Positions 33,872 through 46,048 of a stretch of 64,000 nucleotides of DNA are shown here, in pieces; position 1 is the stretch's first letter, and each line of letters opens with the position of its first letter. Made by a program: the position numbers and the translations under genes. This DNA is from Apostichopus japonicus (lineage: Eukaryota; Echinodermata; Holothuroidea; Aspidochirotida; Stichopodidae). Location: positions 21,465,699-21,529,698 of the forward strand of contig NC_092563.1 of the NCBI RefSeq assembly GCF_037975245.1. Direction: 5' to 3'. The notes under the pieces were generated by a model, which was given only the letters and a program-made list of their open reading frames with translations, searched no databases and was not told where the DNA came from.

Positions 33872-36800
33872 GTTTGCTTTTGCAGCGCTCTCGTAGGGGT
33901 CTCTGGAACTTTAAGTATTAGGAACGAGCCTAGATTTATATCAGCTGCTGTCGTGGCGCGGTTGGCTGCGCTCGAGAGCGTGACGTGCTTTAGGTCCTGG
34001 GCTCGAGACCCGGCCACGGCAGTTTGCTTTTGCAGCGCTCTCGTAGGGGTCTCTGGAACTTTAAGTATTAGGAACGAGCCTAGATTTATATCAGCTGCTG
34101 TCGTGGCGCGGTTGGCTGCGCTCGAGAGCGTGACGTGCTTTGGGTCCTGGGCTCGAGACCCGGCCACGGCAGTTTGCTTTTGCAGCGCTCTCGTAGGGGT
34201 CTCTGGAACTTTAAGTATTAGGAACGAGCCTAGATTTATATCAGCTGCTGTCGTGGCGCGGTTGGCTGCGCTCGAGAGCGTGACGTGCTTTGGGTCCTGG
34301 GCTCGAGACCCGGCCACGGCAGTTTGCTTTTGCAGCGCTCTCGTAGGGGTCTCTGGAACTTTAAGTATTAGGAACGAGCCTAGATTTATATCAGCTGCTG
34401 TCGTGGCGCGGTTGGCTGCGCTCGAGAGCGTGACGTGCTTTGGGTCCTGGGCTCGAGACCCGGCCACGGCAGTTTGCTTTTGCAGCGCTCTCGTAGGGGT
34501 CTCTGGAACTTTAAGTATTAGGAACGAGCCTAGATTTATATCAGCTGCTGTCGTGGCGCGGTTGGCTGCGCTCGAGAGCGTGACGTGCTTTGGGTCCTGG
34601 GCTCGAGACCCGGCCACGGCAGTTTGCTTTTGCAGCGCTCTCGTAGGGGTCTCTGGAACTTTAAGTATTAGGAACGAGCCTAGATTTATATCAGCTGCTG
34701 TCGTGGCGCGGTTGGCTGCGCTCGAGAGCGTGACGTGCTTTGGGTCCTGGGCTCGAGACCCGGCCACGGCAGTTTGCTTTTGCAGCGCTCTCGTAGGGGT
34801 CTCTGGAACTTTAAGTATTAGGAACGAGCCTAGATTTATATCAGCTGCTGTCGTGGCGCGGTTGGCTGCGCTCGAGAGCGTGACGTGCTTTGGGTCCTGG
34901 GCTCGAGACCCGGCCACGGCAGTTTGCTTTTGCAGCGCTCTCGTAGGGGTCTCTGGAACTTTAAGTATTAGGAACGAGCCTAGATTTATATCAGCTGCTG
35001 TCGTGGCGCGGTTGGCTGCGCTCGAGAGCGTGACGTGCTTTGGGTCCTGGGCTCGAGACCCGGCTACGGCAGTTTGCTTTTGCAGCGCTCTCGTAGGGGT
35101 CTCTGGAACTTTAAGTATTAGGAACGAGCCTAGATTTATATCAGCTGCTGTCGTGGCGCGGTTGGCTGCGCTCGAGAGCGTGACGTGCTTTGGGTCCTGG
35201 GCTCGAGACCCGGCCACGGCAGTTTGCTTTTGCAGCGCTCTCGTAGGGGTCTCTGGAACTTTAAGTATTAGGAACGAGCATAGATTTATATCAGCTGCTG
35301 CCGTGGCGCGGTTGGCTGCGCTCGAGGGCGTGGCGTGCTTTGGGTCCTGGGCTCGAGACCCGGCCACGGCAGTTTGCTTTTGCAGCGCTCTCGTAGGGTT
35401 CTCTGGAACTTTAAGTATTAGGAACGAGCATAGATTTATATCAGCTGCTGCCGTGGCGCGGTTGGCTGCGCTCGAGGGCGTGGCGTGCTTTGGGTCCTGG
35501 GCTCGAGACCCGGCCACGGCAGTTTGCTTTTGCAGCGCTCTCGTAGGGTTCTCTGGAACTTTAAGTATTAGGAACGAGCATAGATTTATATCAGCTGCTG
35601 CCGTGGCGCGGTTGGCTGCGCTCGAGGGCGTGGCGTGCTTTGGGTCCTGGGCTCGAGACCCGGCCACGGCAGTTTGCTTTTGCAGCGCTCTCGTAGGGTT
35701 CTCTGGAACTTTAAGTATTAGGAACGAGCATAGATTTATATCAGCTGCTGCCGTGGCGAGGTTGGCGGCGCTCGCTGGCGTGGCGTGCTTTGGGTCCTGG
35801 GCTCGAGACACGGCCACGGCAGTTTGCTTTTGCAGCGCTCTCGTAGGGTTCTCTGGAACTTTAAGTATTAGGAACGAGCATAGATTTATATCAGCTGCTG
35901 TCGTGGCGCGGTTGGCTGCGCTCGAGGGCGTGGCGTGCTTTGGGTCCTGGGCTCGAGACCCGGCCACAGCAGTTTGCTTTTGCAGCGCTCTCGTAGGGGT
36001 TCTCTGGAACTTTAAGTATTAGGAACGAGCATAGATTTATATCAGCTGCTGTCGTGGCGCGGTTGGCTGCGCTCGAGGGCGTGGCGTGCTTTGGGTCCTG
36101 GGCTCGAGACCCGGCCACGGCAGTTTGCTTTTGCAGCGCTCTCGTAGGGTTCTCTAGAACTTTAAGTATTAGGAACGAGCATAGATTTATATCAGCTGCT
36201 GCCGTGGCGCGGTTGTCTGCGCTCGAGGGCGTGGCGTGCTTTGGGTCCTGGGCGCGAGACCCGGCCACGGCAGTTTGCTTTTGCAGCGCTCTCGTAGTGT
36301 TCTCTGGAACTTTAAGTATTAGGAACGAGCATAGATTTATATCAGCTGCTGCCGTGGCGCGGTTGGCTGCGCTCGAGAGCGTGACGTGCTTTGGGTCCTG
36401 GGCTCGAGACCCGGCCACGGCAGTTTGCTTTTGCAGCGCTCTCGTAGGGTTCTCTGGAACTTTAAGTATTAGGAACGAGCATAGATTTATATCAGCTGCT
36501 GCCGTGGCGCGGTTGGCTGCGCTCGAGGGCGTGGCGTGCTTTGGGTCCTGGGCTCGAGACCCGGCCACGGCAGTTTGCTTTTGCAGCGCTCTCGTAGGGT
36601 TCTCTGGAACTTTAAGTATTAGGAACGAGCATAGATTTATATCAGCTGCTGCCGTGGCGCGGTTGGCTGCGCTCGAGGGCGTGGCGTGCTTTGGGTCCTG
36701 GGCTCGAGACCCGGCCACGGCAGTTTGCTTTTGCAGCGCTCTCGTAGGGTTCTCTGGAACTTTAAGTATTAGGAACGAGCATAGATTTATATCAGCTGCT

Positions 36801-38693
36801 GTCGTGGCGCGGTTGGCTGCGCTCGAGAGCGTGACGTGCTTTGGGTCCTGGGCTCGAGACCCGGCCACGGCAGTTTGCTTTTGCAGCGCTCTCGTAGGGG
36901 TCTCTGGAACTTTAAGTATTAGGAACGAGCATAGATTTATATCAGCTGCTGTCGTGGCGCGGTTGGCTGCGCTCGAGAGCGTGACGTGCTTTGGGTCCTG
37001 GGCTCGAGACCCGGCCACGGCAGTTTGCTTTTGCAGCGCTCTCGTAGGGGTCTCTGGAACTTTAAGTATTAGGAACGAGCCTAGATTTATATCAGCTGCT
37101 GTCGTGGCGCGGTTGGCTGCGCTCGAGAGCGTGACGTGCTTTGGGTCCTGGGCTCGAGACCCGGCCACGGCAGTTTGCTTTTGCAGCGCTCTCGTAGGGG
37201 TCTCTGGAACTTTAAGTATTAGGAACGAGCCTAGATTTATATCAGCTGCTGTCGTGGCGCGGTTGGCTGCGCTCGAGAGCGTGACGTGCTTTGGGTCCTG
37301 GGCTCGAGACCCGGCCACGGCAGTTTGCTTTTGCAGCGCTCTCGTAGGGGTCTCTTGAACTTTAAGTATTAGGAACGAGCCTAGATTTATATCAGCTGCT
37401 GTCGTGGCGCGGTTGGTGGCGCTCGAGAGCGTGACGTGCTTTGGGTCCTGGGCTCGAGACCCGGCCACGGCAGTTTGCTTTTGCAGCGCTCTCGTAGGGG
37501 TCTCTGGAACTTTAAGTATTAGGAACGAGCATAGATTTATATCAGCTGCTGTCGTGGCGCGGTTGGCTGCGCTCGAGAGCGTGACGTGCTTTGGGTCCTG
37601 GGCTCGAGACCCGGCCACGGCAGTTTGCTTTTGCAGCGCTCTCGTAGGGGTCTCTGGAACTTTAAGTATTAGGAACGAGCATAGATTTATATCAGCTGCT
37701 GTCGTGGCGCGGTTGGTGGCGCTCGAGAGCGTGACGTGCTTTGGGTCCTGGGCTCGAGACCCGGCCACGGCAGTTTGCTTTTGCAGCGCTCTCATAGGGT
37801 TCTCTGGAACTTTAAGTATTAGGAACGAGCATAGATTTATATCAGCTGCTGTCGTGGCGCGGTTGGTGGCGCTCGAGAGCGTGACGTGCTTTGGGTCCTG
37901 GGCTCGAGACCCGGCCACGGCAGTTTCCTTTTGCAGCGCTCTCATAGGGGTCTCTGGAACTTTAAGTATTAGGAACGAGCATAGATTTATATCAGCTGCT
38001 GTCGTGGCGCGGTTGGTTGCGCTCGAGAGCGTGACGTGCTTTGGGTCCTGGGCTCGAGACCCGGCCACGGCAGTTTGCTTTTGCAGCGCTCTCATAGGGG
38101 TCTCTGGAACTTTAAGTATTAGGAACGAGCATAGATTTATATCAGCTGCTGTCGTGGCGCGGTTGGTTGCGCTCGAGAGCGTGACGTGCTTTGGGTCCTG
38201 GGCTCGAGACCCGGCCACGGCAGTTTGCTTTTGCAGCGCTCTCATAGGGGTCTCTGGAACTTTAAGTATTAGGAACGAGCATAGATTTATATCAGCTGCT
38301 GTCGTGGCGCGGTTGGTTGCGCTCGAGAGCGTGACGTGCTTTGGGTCCTGGGCTCGAGACCCGGCCACGGCAGTTTGCTTTTGCAGCGCTCTCATAGGGG
38401 TCTCTGGAACTTTAAGTATTAGGAACGAGCATAGATTTATATCAGCTGCTGTCGTGGCGCGGTTGGTTGCGCTCGAGAGCGTGACGTGCTTTGGGTCCTG
38501 GGCTCGAGACCCGGCCACGGCAGTTTGCTTTTGCAGCGCTCTCATAGGGGTCTCTGGAACTTTAAGTATTAGGAACGAGCATAGATTTATATCAGCTGCT
38601 GTCGTGGCGCGGTTGGTTGCGCTCGAGAGCGTGACGTGCTTTGGGTCCTGGGCTCGAGACCCGGCCACGGCAGTTTGCTTTTGCAGCGCTCTT

Positions 38694-40602
38694 AGCATCT
38701 ATGCAGCTGAACAAAGTAGAAGATTGTGAGAATTGTAGAATAAAAGAGTAGCAAATTAAGAATACCGAATGCCCTTCCTTTCATCTGCTCGCCAGAGTAA
38801 TATCAACAATTAACCAAAGATTTTCTAAAATGGTTTATATTACCTTGGATATTTCCTATTTTCACACCACCTGTACTTTAAAATATGCTGTTTCATATAA
38901 CTGCAGCACAATTGATGACAGTAACTGATACCATGCTTCAACAAGCTTTACCTTTCTCGGACGGTTAACCTTTTGATCGGATGAACACTACTCTGACTGT
39001 GGTGCGGTACCTGATGGTAGCATACGCCCATTAAAAAAATACATTGACACACTAAATCACAAAAGTAATGTGGCCTCTAAGTCTAGATAAAAAGGTCCCA
39101 CTAGCTAAACGCTACCCATCATCGCCGTTCGGATAGCTGACAAGTTGGCTTTTCATGGCACATAAATTTTTCCTTACCATGACCGCGCAGATTTTTTTTA
39201 TCCGAGTCGGAAGTTTTCGTCACTTGTAAACAAACCCCTCTACTCAGTAGTAAACAATTTTCTTACGCTGCGCCTGGGAGGCCTAAAGGGGCCTAAAATT
39301 GCCTCAATCGACCACATTTTTGCAACACATATACTTCCATTCATGCTCTTCAACACGCAAGCCATAAAAAACTAGATCATGATTGGTAACAGGTCACAAA
39401 AGATGTTCTCCTGCTGCTTTTTGGCACTTTTCCTGAATCGAGCGGATGGATATAATAGACTCTTATTGGGTATGCCACCTGATGTGAATACGTCTAGATG
39501 GGAGGTGACGGGAGGTGCACTGTCAAATCGGGGAGTTGTTATGGAACAACTCCCTGGTCAAATTGAACAGATGGCGCTATGCACAACATGTGTGCTGAGC
39601 CGTATATAGGCTCTGCATGTGTGCTGAAGTATGCGAACAACGAATACTTTTACCCAATGAGAAAACGGGAGAAACGCTGCTGTCTAACTAAGATGTCTAT
39701 CTAAGGGTAAAGGTCGCAAAGTACAGTTTTAGAAACCTAACATTGTGCCCTGTATGTTCTTATATCTTCTAAGATCTTTCATGTCTAATAAACCGACAAC
39801 AATATAGGCATATTGACGCTAGATCCCACGGCACTGTCATTTGTCAAAACGCATATAGGCTAGCCTAATTTAGGCCTAGGCTGAGCTATGATATGTAATA
39901 ACTTTTAATGCCAAAGCCGTTAGCGTAAAGTTAGGCCCTATCCGTGTGCAACAAATTTACGGCATACTGTGCCTGCATATATAGGCCTACGTTTTTTGTC
40001 AATGTCATGAATTGAAATGGTCTTAGACCAAAAGGATCAATAAAGTTAGGCATTATTGTAAAAATTGAAATCATAGAAAAATTCCTTTCACATTGTATAT
40101 TTGCACGTGATAAAAATAAATCAATCGCAGCCCAATTCATCCACACTACTAATACAATAGGCTACCCTAGTGTGTTCTTTTTAAATTGTCAATAAATGCT
40201 ATGGATTATGGGGCCGAGGCTAGCCCTGTATGGAATAATCAACAAGAAACAGAAAGACTAGCTTTATCCAATGATTTTGGAGGGAGAAAAATACCTTGAA
40301 CATGGCAAAGTGATTGCATGCCATCATAACTGTTTATATATAGCACTAAACCTACCACTGGCTAACAGTTACACTTATAACATGCAGGCATAGATGTAGC
40401 AAAGGCCTGATATTGGGGGGGGGGGGGGGGTAGTCACTGAAATTCCAACTGGATGGATTTTGAAACCAGACAATTCTGGCTGCTGCCTTGTATCCCCCCC
40501 CCCCCCCACCCTGCGCTTCTTGTCAACGATACGGTCAGTGTCAGTCAGTGTAAAAGTTATCTGCTTGAAGGCTACATAGGCTACTAACTACAAAAGCTAT
40601 GT
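38694..40602. other. Unassigned DNA right of the satellite
   Basis: No exon is supported. Short frames at 39379-39609 and 39931-40146 show no domain or splice context. Poly-G (40413-40430) and poly-C (40494-40508) runs occur, and TAGGCCTA-type words near 39880 and 39980. Confidence 0.35.
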
Positions 40603-41300
40603 TTTGATTGATTGATTGATATTTTTTATCACGTGAATATATACAATTTGGTAGGAAGTCCTCTAAAAAACCTTCAGATGGCTAAACAAAGTAGAGAACT
40701 CCCTGTAAAGAAAGGAAAAAGTAAACTAAATGTATAAGAAAATATGAACATGTTCAATTGATAAAATGCAATAATTTTTTGAATAAAGTTTCTTCTGAAT
40801 GATTTTGCAGAGGGTTTATTTGTAATATCGTCTGATAGAGAATTCCATGTTTTGATTGTACGTGCCCTTAGTGATAACATCCCCGTTGTAGAATTATACC
40901 TGTTATAATGTGCATTGTCTGAAAATATGGTATTGTAATGACGAATCGCTGTTACTTATTAAGTAGTCATTAAAACCATTTGGTAACAGTCCATTCCATG
41001 CCTAATTATAAGCAAATGTAGCAAGATTAACCCTAATAATGTCATCAGTTTTTAACAACTTAGAATGTTTAAAAAGAGGATTTGTGTGGTAACATGGTTT
41101 GGCATGTGTTATATGGCGGACTGCTCTCTTCTGTGTAATACAAATGGGATTCAGATTGGTATATCTAGTACCACACCATCTGTTACAACAGTATGTGGCT
41201 GGACTAATGTCTGATAGAGAATCTTTAATGCGTTGTGGCAGGTAATGCTTAAGCTTAGCTAAAACACCGGTGTTTTTTAAACTTTTTTACAGACAGTTGT

Positions 41301-41410
41301 AATGTGGTCACACCATTTCATTCATTCATTCGTTCATTCATTCATTCATTCGTTCATTCATTCATTCATTTTTTTTTCACATAAATATTACAATGTGAAT
41401 GGAGTTTATG
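41301..41410 (-). mobile_element. Nested L2-type tail
   Basis: (CATT)n/(CGTTCATT)n followed by TCACATAAATATTACAATGT, the 3' end also seen at 24131 and 48165. It sits inside the RT coding remains of the surrounding element. Confidence 0.65.
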
Positions 41411-41939
41411 ATCTATATAAACGCCTACAAATCAAGTACTATTGCCTTGTTGTAGTCGTTTACCACCCATCAGCATTCCATGTAAAATTCTTGTATTAAA
41501 AACTATATAGTTTGTTTGATCAATATTCAATGATAACTTGTTGCTAGCGAACCAGTCGCTGCACTTGTCTAATTTAGTTGATACTTCAATATGAAATAAA
41601 GTTCTCAATTGTGATACGAAGATTATATTTGTGTTGTCAGCAAACAAAACAACTTTAACTTTATCAGAAACATTGGTAATGTCATTTACATATACAGTAG
41701 GATAAAAAACAATGAACCAAGTATAGAGCCTTGTGGCACACCACATGGAATTCTCTCCGATTGGGAATGAGCATTTTTGTAGGATGTATATTGGTAGCGG
41801 TTTGCTAAGTAACTGTTGATCCAATTTAGGGGGGTTCCTCTTATGCAGTAACAGTGTAATTTATTAAGCAGAATTGTCAGGTCTATTGTGTCAAAGGCCT
41901 CTGAGAGGTCCAGGAAAACCCCAACACAGGTACTATTCT

Positions 41940-42705
41940 CAGGGGGATGCAAGATTTGTGACAGGGGGGGTTTACTGGTCCAGCCGCGCTTGAACGTAAG
42001 ACAATCTAGCGGAGCGCCACCATCAGTTGGCGCGGAGCGCACTGGGAAATTTTTGGCTTTACAAACCCCCCCCCCCCCCCAGATGGCTGGAAACGGCACT
42101 TCCCGAGTATTCTAAGCTGCATGTACCTAGCCTGAAAATAAGGATCTAATGTCTGCAATTTCTCAATTGATGAGAAAAAAACAATCTATGAAATATGGTA
42201 TTTACATATCAGATAAGTTGAGATGATACAAAAATCATAATGCCTTGTTTGATGCAGGGCCGGATCCAGGACTCTGGAAGGGTGAGGGGTTTGGATGAGG
42301 GGTTTGGCCTCCAGTTATCCTAGGGTCTAAGGGGAGTGGGTTTCCCTCTATTGTGAAATCCTTGGATATTTAAGTACAACATGGAACCCCCTTCAATTTA
42401 GCCATGCAAAGCACCTACAAAAACTCACTCGAAATGTATCTGCATCCATACGAGTTAGCTTTTCGGTCTGAAAATTGAGATTTTTAGGCATTTTTGGCAC
42501 GTGTAGCACGCGTGCACACTATAGTTCGTTTAACGGTAAAGACACACCTGGCTGACTTGTAAGGATAACCGCCCGTCTGACGTCCTACATGTTTAAAATT
42601 GGCGTTTTATTTAATTATTTTTTTCTCTCTCTTTTTTTTCTCTTTTTTTTTTTTTGGCCAAGAGCGGGGGGGGGGGGGTCCGGACCCCCCTCTGGATCAG
42701 CGCCT
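41940..42705. mobile_element. Insertion with repeat-family core
   Basis: The host LINE sequence stops after ACACAGGTACTATTCT and resumes near TTGGCAAGATTACTG. The insert starts CAGGGGGATGC and ends GGATCAGCGCCTG, suggestive of hAT-like CAGnG termini; only ATTCT repeats at the junctions. Internally it carries the GGAGCGCCACCATC core (42004-42110) and a second GGCCGGATCCAGGA motif at 42258, so it may be two nested pieces. Confidence 0.45.
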
Positions 42706-43184
42706 GATTCTTGGCAAGATTACTGTATAAATTGTCAATGGCATCAGCTAGTGCTATCTCAGTGGAGTGTTCAGGACGGAATCCATATACTGTTCGTGGC
42801 ATAAAATGTTATATTTTGGAATAAAGTTAAAAATACGATTATAACATAAGCCTTTCAACTATTTTGGAAAAACATGATAATAGTGTTAAAGGTCGATAAT
42901 TTTCATAGTTTGCTGAATCCTCTTTCTTAAAGACAGGGATGACCTTGGCAATTTTTAGCATATCAGGAAAAAATACCGATATTGAACGACAAATTGCAAA
43001 TATGGGGTTAATGGTTTAGTAATAAATGGGATAATTTGCCTTACAATACCAGGCTTGAAATCATCGTATCCAGCTGCTTTATTGGGTTTCATGCAAGAGG
43101 TGGCTGTTAAAGAGGTGGCTGTTATGTTAATGTAACAATGGGAAAACTTTTTTTTCATCAAAATATATTCAATGATATGTTATG

Positions 43185-43512
43185 ATATATTCAATATGTT
43201 AAGAATAAGCCTTCTTACTCTGTATTCAAAAGGAATCTCCAAACTGTAATTATTTCTCACTATTGATGGATTTAGTCTTGTGTGTTTGCGTTTAAGATCA
43301 TTATAAAGATTGTTAGGATTGCTTATTAACATTATTAATTTCAAGTAGAGTCAATTCGATTATTACATCATTGCAGATGCTACTATTAACTTTTCTTTTT
43401 CTATTCTTAAGTTTTTCTTTCTTTTTTTTCTTTTTGGGGAGTCTCCTACTTTGTTAAGCCTTACAGGCTTTATAGGAGACTTCCCGTCACACTGTAATTT
43501 GTGATGAAACAA
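43185..43512 (+). mobile_element. L2/CR1-like 3' end fragment
   Basis: Plus-strand counterpart of 19545-19935: GTATTCAAAAGGAATCTCC, a T-rich 3' UTR, GAGTCTCCTACTTTGTTAAG and AGACTTCCCGTCACACTGTA. Confidence 0.75.
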
Positions 43513-43634
43513 AACGACAGTGAATTACCAAAAATTACAGTGCTTCTTCCTAGCGCACTTCATATTATTTTCTTTGTTTTTTTGGAGGGGGGGGGGGGCG
43601 GGTGGGGCTATTTATCACTCACATGAAAAAATAT

Positions 43635-43873
43635 TCAATTGTTAACTTCATTCCAACTGAGCATATGGAATGAAGAAAACAATTAAACATTTGGCATAAA
43701 AATGTTGAGTTGACGAGATACAATAAAGTTGTCAGTTAAACATTTTGAAGATAATTTTTCAATTGCTCAGATGGAATGAAGTGAACAATTGAACATTTTA
43801 CAGCAAAATGTCCAATTGACGAGATTATGATATTTTGCAGAAAAATGTCCAATTGACGAAATGTGATAAGTTG
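43635..43873. repeat. CAATTG-containing subterminal repeats
   Basis: Five or so repeats of (G)TCAATTGACGAGAT, CATTTTACAGAAAAATG and GCTCAGATGGAATGAAG words lead into the left arm of the inverted repeat at 43874. Confidence 0.6.
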
Positions 43874-45814
43874 TCAATTAAATATTTTACAGAAAATTGT
43901 GCAATTGCTCAGATAAAGCAATTGCTGAACACTCAAACATTTTTCTGATTTTTCATAAAATTTTATCATGTTATATAAACAATTTACTGAAAAATGTCAA
44001 CTTATGGGGCAAATTTTTTCTTATATTGATGGCACTTTTAAGCTTCCGTAGATTAGCATTGAGTGTTTTATATGTATACCACATAGAGACAATATATATC
44101 CTGAACTTACTTGAAGCTAGCAAACAGGGTCAACCCACCCAATAGCAAAATTACTACATAAATAAACCCCAAATATGAAGATGGCGAAGGTTGTACAGTA
44201 CAGTAGTTCTACTAGGTATTTTTTTTAGAGTATTCACAATCATACTGTACAAAGTTTTGTATGGTGGAGTATAAGGATTGTGAGATACAATTTCTCAAAG
44301 TGGCAAGGAAAACGTGGTGAATATGACTGATGGGTCAGCTGGGATAGGTCATTTTGATTGGAATTTTTCAAGTTTTAGGTCATTCACAATCACAGGAATA
44401 TATGAATAGGCCTATAGGTAAATTTATTTTTTTTTGTTTGCCACAAAAGTACAAAGTGGAGGAAGTTAGACTGTGACAGTCGGAAATTCTGATTGCCACA
44501 CTCTCATTTTCCAACCATCGTCACTTTTACCAAGTTTGGGGGATGAGACACCCACCCCCCCCCCCGACCCACTCTAGCGACATCCCTGCATTCAGGCATA
44601 GCCTTAGTTATGCTAATTTACTTGGTTAGGTTGTTGAATTACTGTCATTCGGCATATATAAATGCAAGACATTTACAGGTAGTAATTATAATGCAGACAC
44701 TTGGTATATTCTAAATATTCCATTTTGTGCAATCAGCACTTAGAATTAGGCTTGTTATAGCCACCTGGGGGTAGATTAGTTACCCAGTGTTGAAGAGGTA
44801 GTCAGAAATGAAAATATTAGTTGGTCATGCATGCATGTTTTTTATTCCAATCAGGGATCAAGTTGCCATTTTCAAGACTCCATGCATTTTAAAGCTTATT
44901 TTGTTGTTGTAGTATTTGCCAATGTTTTCCTCTATTCAGGCTCACAGTTAAATCCAAAAAGAATTTAAACAACTTCAAATTTAATTTCTCTTGAAATTAC
45001 TATCAGCTTGTATGTAATGATTTTGGAGCCCCAAAAGGACCATGGTGATCAATCTTTTTAGGAGAGATGTTTATTATTTAAAGAGGTACTATAATCTACC
45101 TGCTTGACATGGTCATGTACCACTTGCCACGCCATCATGCAGCAAAACCACACAGTCAGATTGAAGTACGTCACATACCTATAATGCATGCTTATGACAT
45201 TAACATTTGTTTACATTGTTCAACTCTTTACTCCCTCTTTGGATTTCATTGGAAAGTTACACAGATTTAAATCATTTTAATTCAATAAAATAATTAACAA
45301 GGTATAGTGGGCTGAAATTGTTTACTTATACCAATTCATAAAATAATGTGAATTTGAATTATGACTTCAGTTGGCAAATAGGGCTTTTTCAATTGCAAAA
45401 TGGTTAGCCAATGTACTTTATGAAGCATTAATTGTTAATTGTGATTTGAATGGTTTTATTCTCATCTATACAAAAGCAGCTTCAGCACATGCTGGTCTAA
45501 TATGTCTACATCAGTAGCCAAATGGCTTCTTATCACATGCCAATATTTTATTCTTCTTCATGTAATCTGCACAATGATGCATCAGCACAGCTATCAAACC
45601 AAAGAATTGCATAATAACCACAAACAATTTAAGTTAGCATGTTATTTGCATTCATAACAAACATGATGATAAAAATACCCAAAACACAAAATGTAAATAC
45701 AAAACAATTTGCCCTTAGATAAAAGATAAAACCTTATAAAAATCAGAAAAATGTTGGATTGCTCAGTTGCTTTATCTGAGCAATTGCACAAATTTCTGTA
45801 AAATGTTTAATTGA
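43874..45814. mobile_element. Element with ~85-bp terminal inverted repeats
   Basis: The left arm 43874-43958 (TCAATTAAATATTTTACAG, GTGCAATTGCTCAGATAAAG, CATTTTTCTGATTTTT) is repeated inverted at 45734-45814. The ~1.8 kb between the arms is AT-rich without a transposase frame. Probably a non-autonomous DNA transposon; no clear TSD is seen. Confidence 0.6.
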
Positions 45815-45931
45815 AATAAAATCTGAGTTTCTACATATGTAATTTGATTAACAAACTATTAGAAAATCACCAACCATGTACTTTCCTTATTTATTTTTTC
45901 ATTTAAATGGATCATGCCAGATTTTGTTCAG
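45815..45931. other. Short gap before candidate exon
   Basis: Contains the pyrimidine-rich TTATTTATTTTTTCATTT that could serve the acceptor at 45931. Confidence 0.3.
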
Positions 45932-46048
45932 GATTTCTCCCCTGAACAATTATGGCATGAAGGAGTAAACTACATGGGAAAGCAAGCATATTTCAAGGTG
46001 CATCAATTTGGGACAGTTTCAAGCGATCATCAAGTTCTGCTTTTGCAG
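45932..46048 (+). CDS. Candidate internal exon (phase 0-0)
   Basis: Acceptor TTTTGTTCAG and donor CAG|GTACAG delimit 39 open codons reading DFSPEQLWHEGVNYMGKQAY, FKVHQFGTVS and SDHQVLLLQ. The composition is protein-like and there is no repeat match elsewhere in the window. The domain is not recognised, and adjacent exons are not identified. An in-frame ATG at 45914 lies just before the acceptor, so a first exon starting there is an alternative. Confidence 0.4.

Larger units (their letters stand above)
26309..38693. repeat. tRNA-derived 150/151-bp satellite, ~80 units
   Basis: Tandem units of 151 bp (27.0-31.3 kb) and 150 bp (31.3-38.7 kb), all in one orientation. Each unit is a 75-nt tRNA-like half and a ~75-nt spacer containing TTTGCTTTTGCAGCGCTCTC, GAACTTTAAGTATTAGGAAC and CATAGATTTATATCAGCT. 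Sequence blocks can be told apart: two divergent units (26309-26700); two GTGACGTGTTTTGG units; about 17 almost identical GTGGCGTGTTCTGG units (27.0-29.5 kb); GTGGCGTGTTTTGG units (29.5-31.2 kb); GGGCGTGGCGTGCTTTGG units (31.2-33.6 kb); 11 units with GAGCCTAG and GTGACGTGCTTTGG (33.6-35.2 kb); then the two last types again, and finally units with CTCATAGGG. The array stops at 38693, just after the TTTT of the last unit. Confidence 0.95.
40603..43140 (-). mobile_element. L2/CR1-like LINE, multiply interrupted
   Basis: A second copy of the family seen at 24.1-25.9 kb. From right to left on the minus strand: MKPNKAAGYDDFKPGIVRQI (42955-43161), YGFRPEHSTEIALADAI (42611-42802), FLDLSEAFDTIDLTILLNKL and CGVPQGSILGSLFF (41686-42099), FADNTN and NKLSLNIDQTNYIVF (41432-41824), and RARTIKTWNSL (40674-40880). 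The tail is (TCAA)n at 40603-40622. The ORF is broken by frameshifts and by two insertions (41301-41410 and about 41940-42705). FADN in place of FADD alters the catalytic pair. Confidence 0.8.

Noticed and set aside
26309-38693. CRISPR array
   Set aside because: Units are contiguous near-identical repeats without unique spacers, in a eukaryotic context.
31239-38698. Very long ORFs on both strands as repetitive protein genes
   Set aside because: They arise because the satellite unit is 150 bp and stop-free. They stop wherever a 151-bp unit occurs, and the sequence is explained by a tRNA-like half and spacer.
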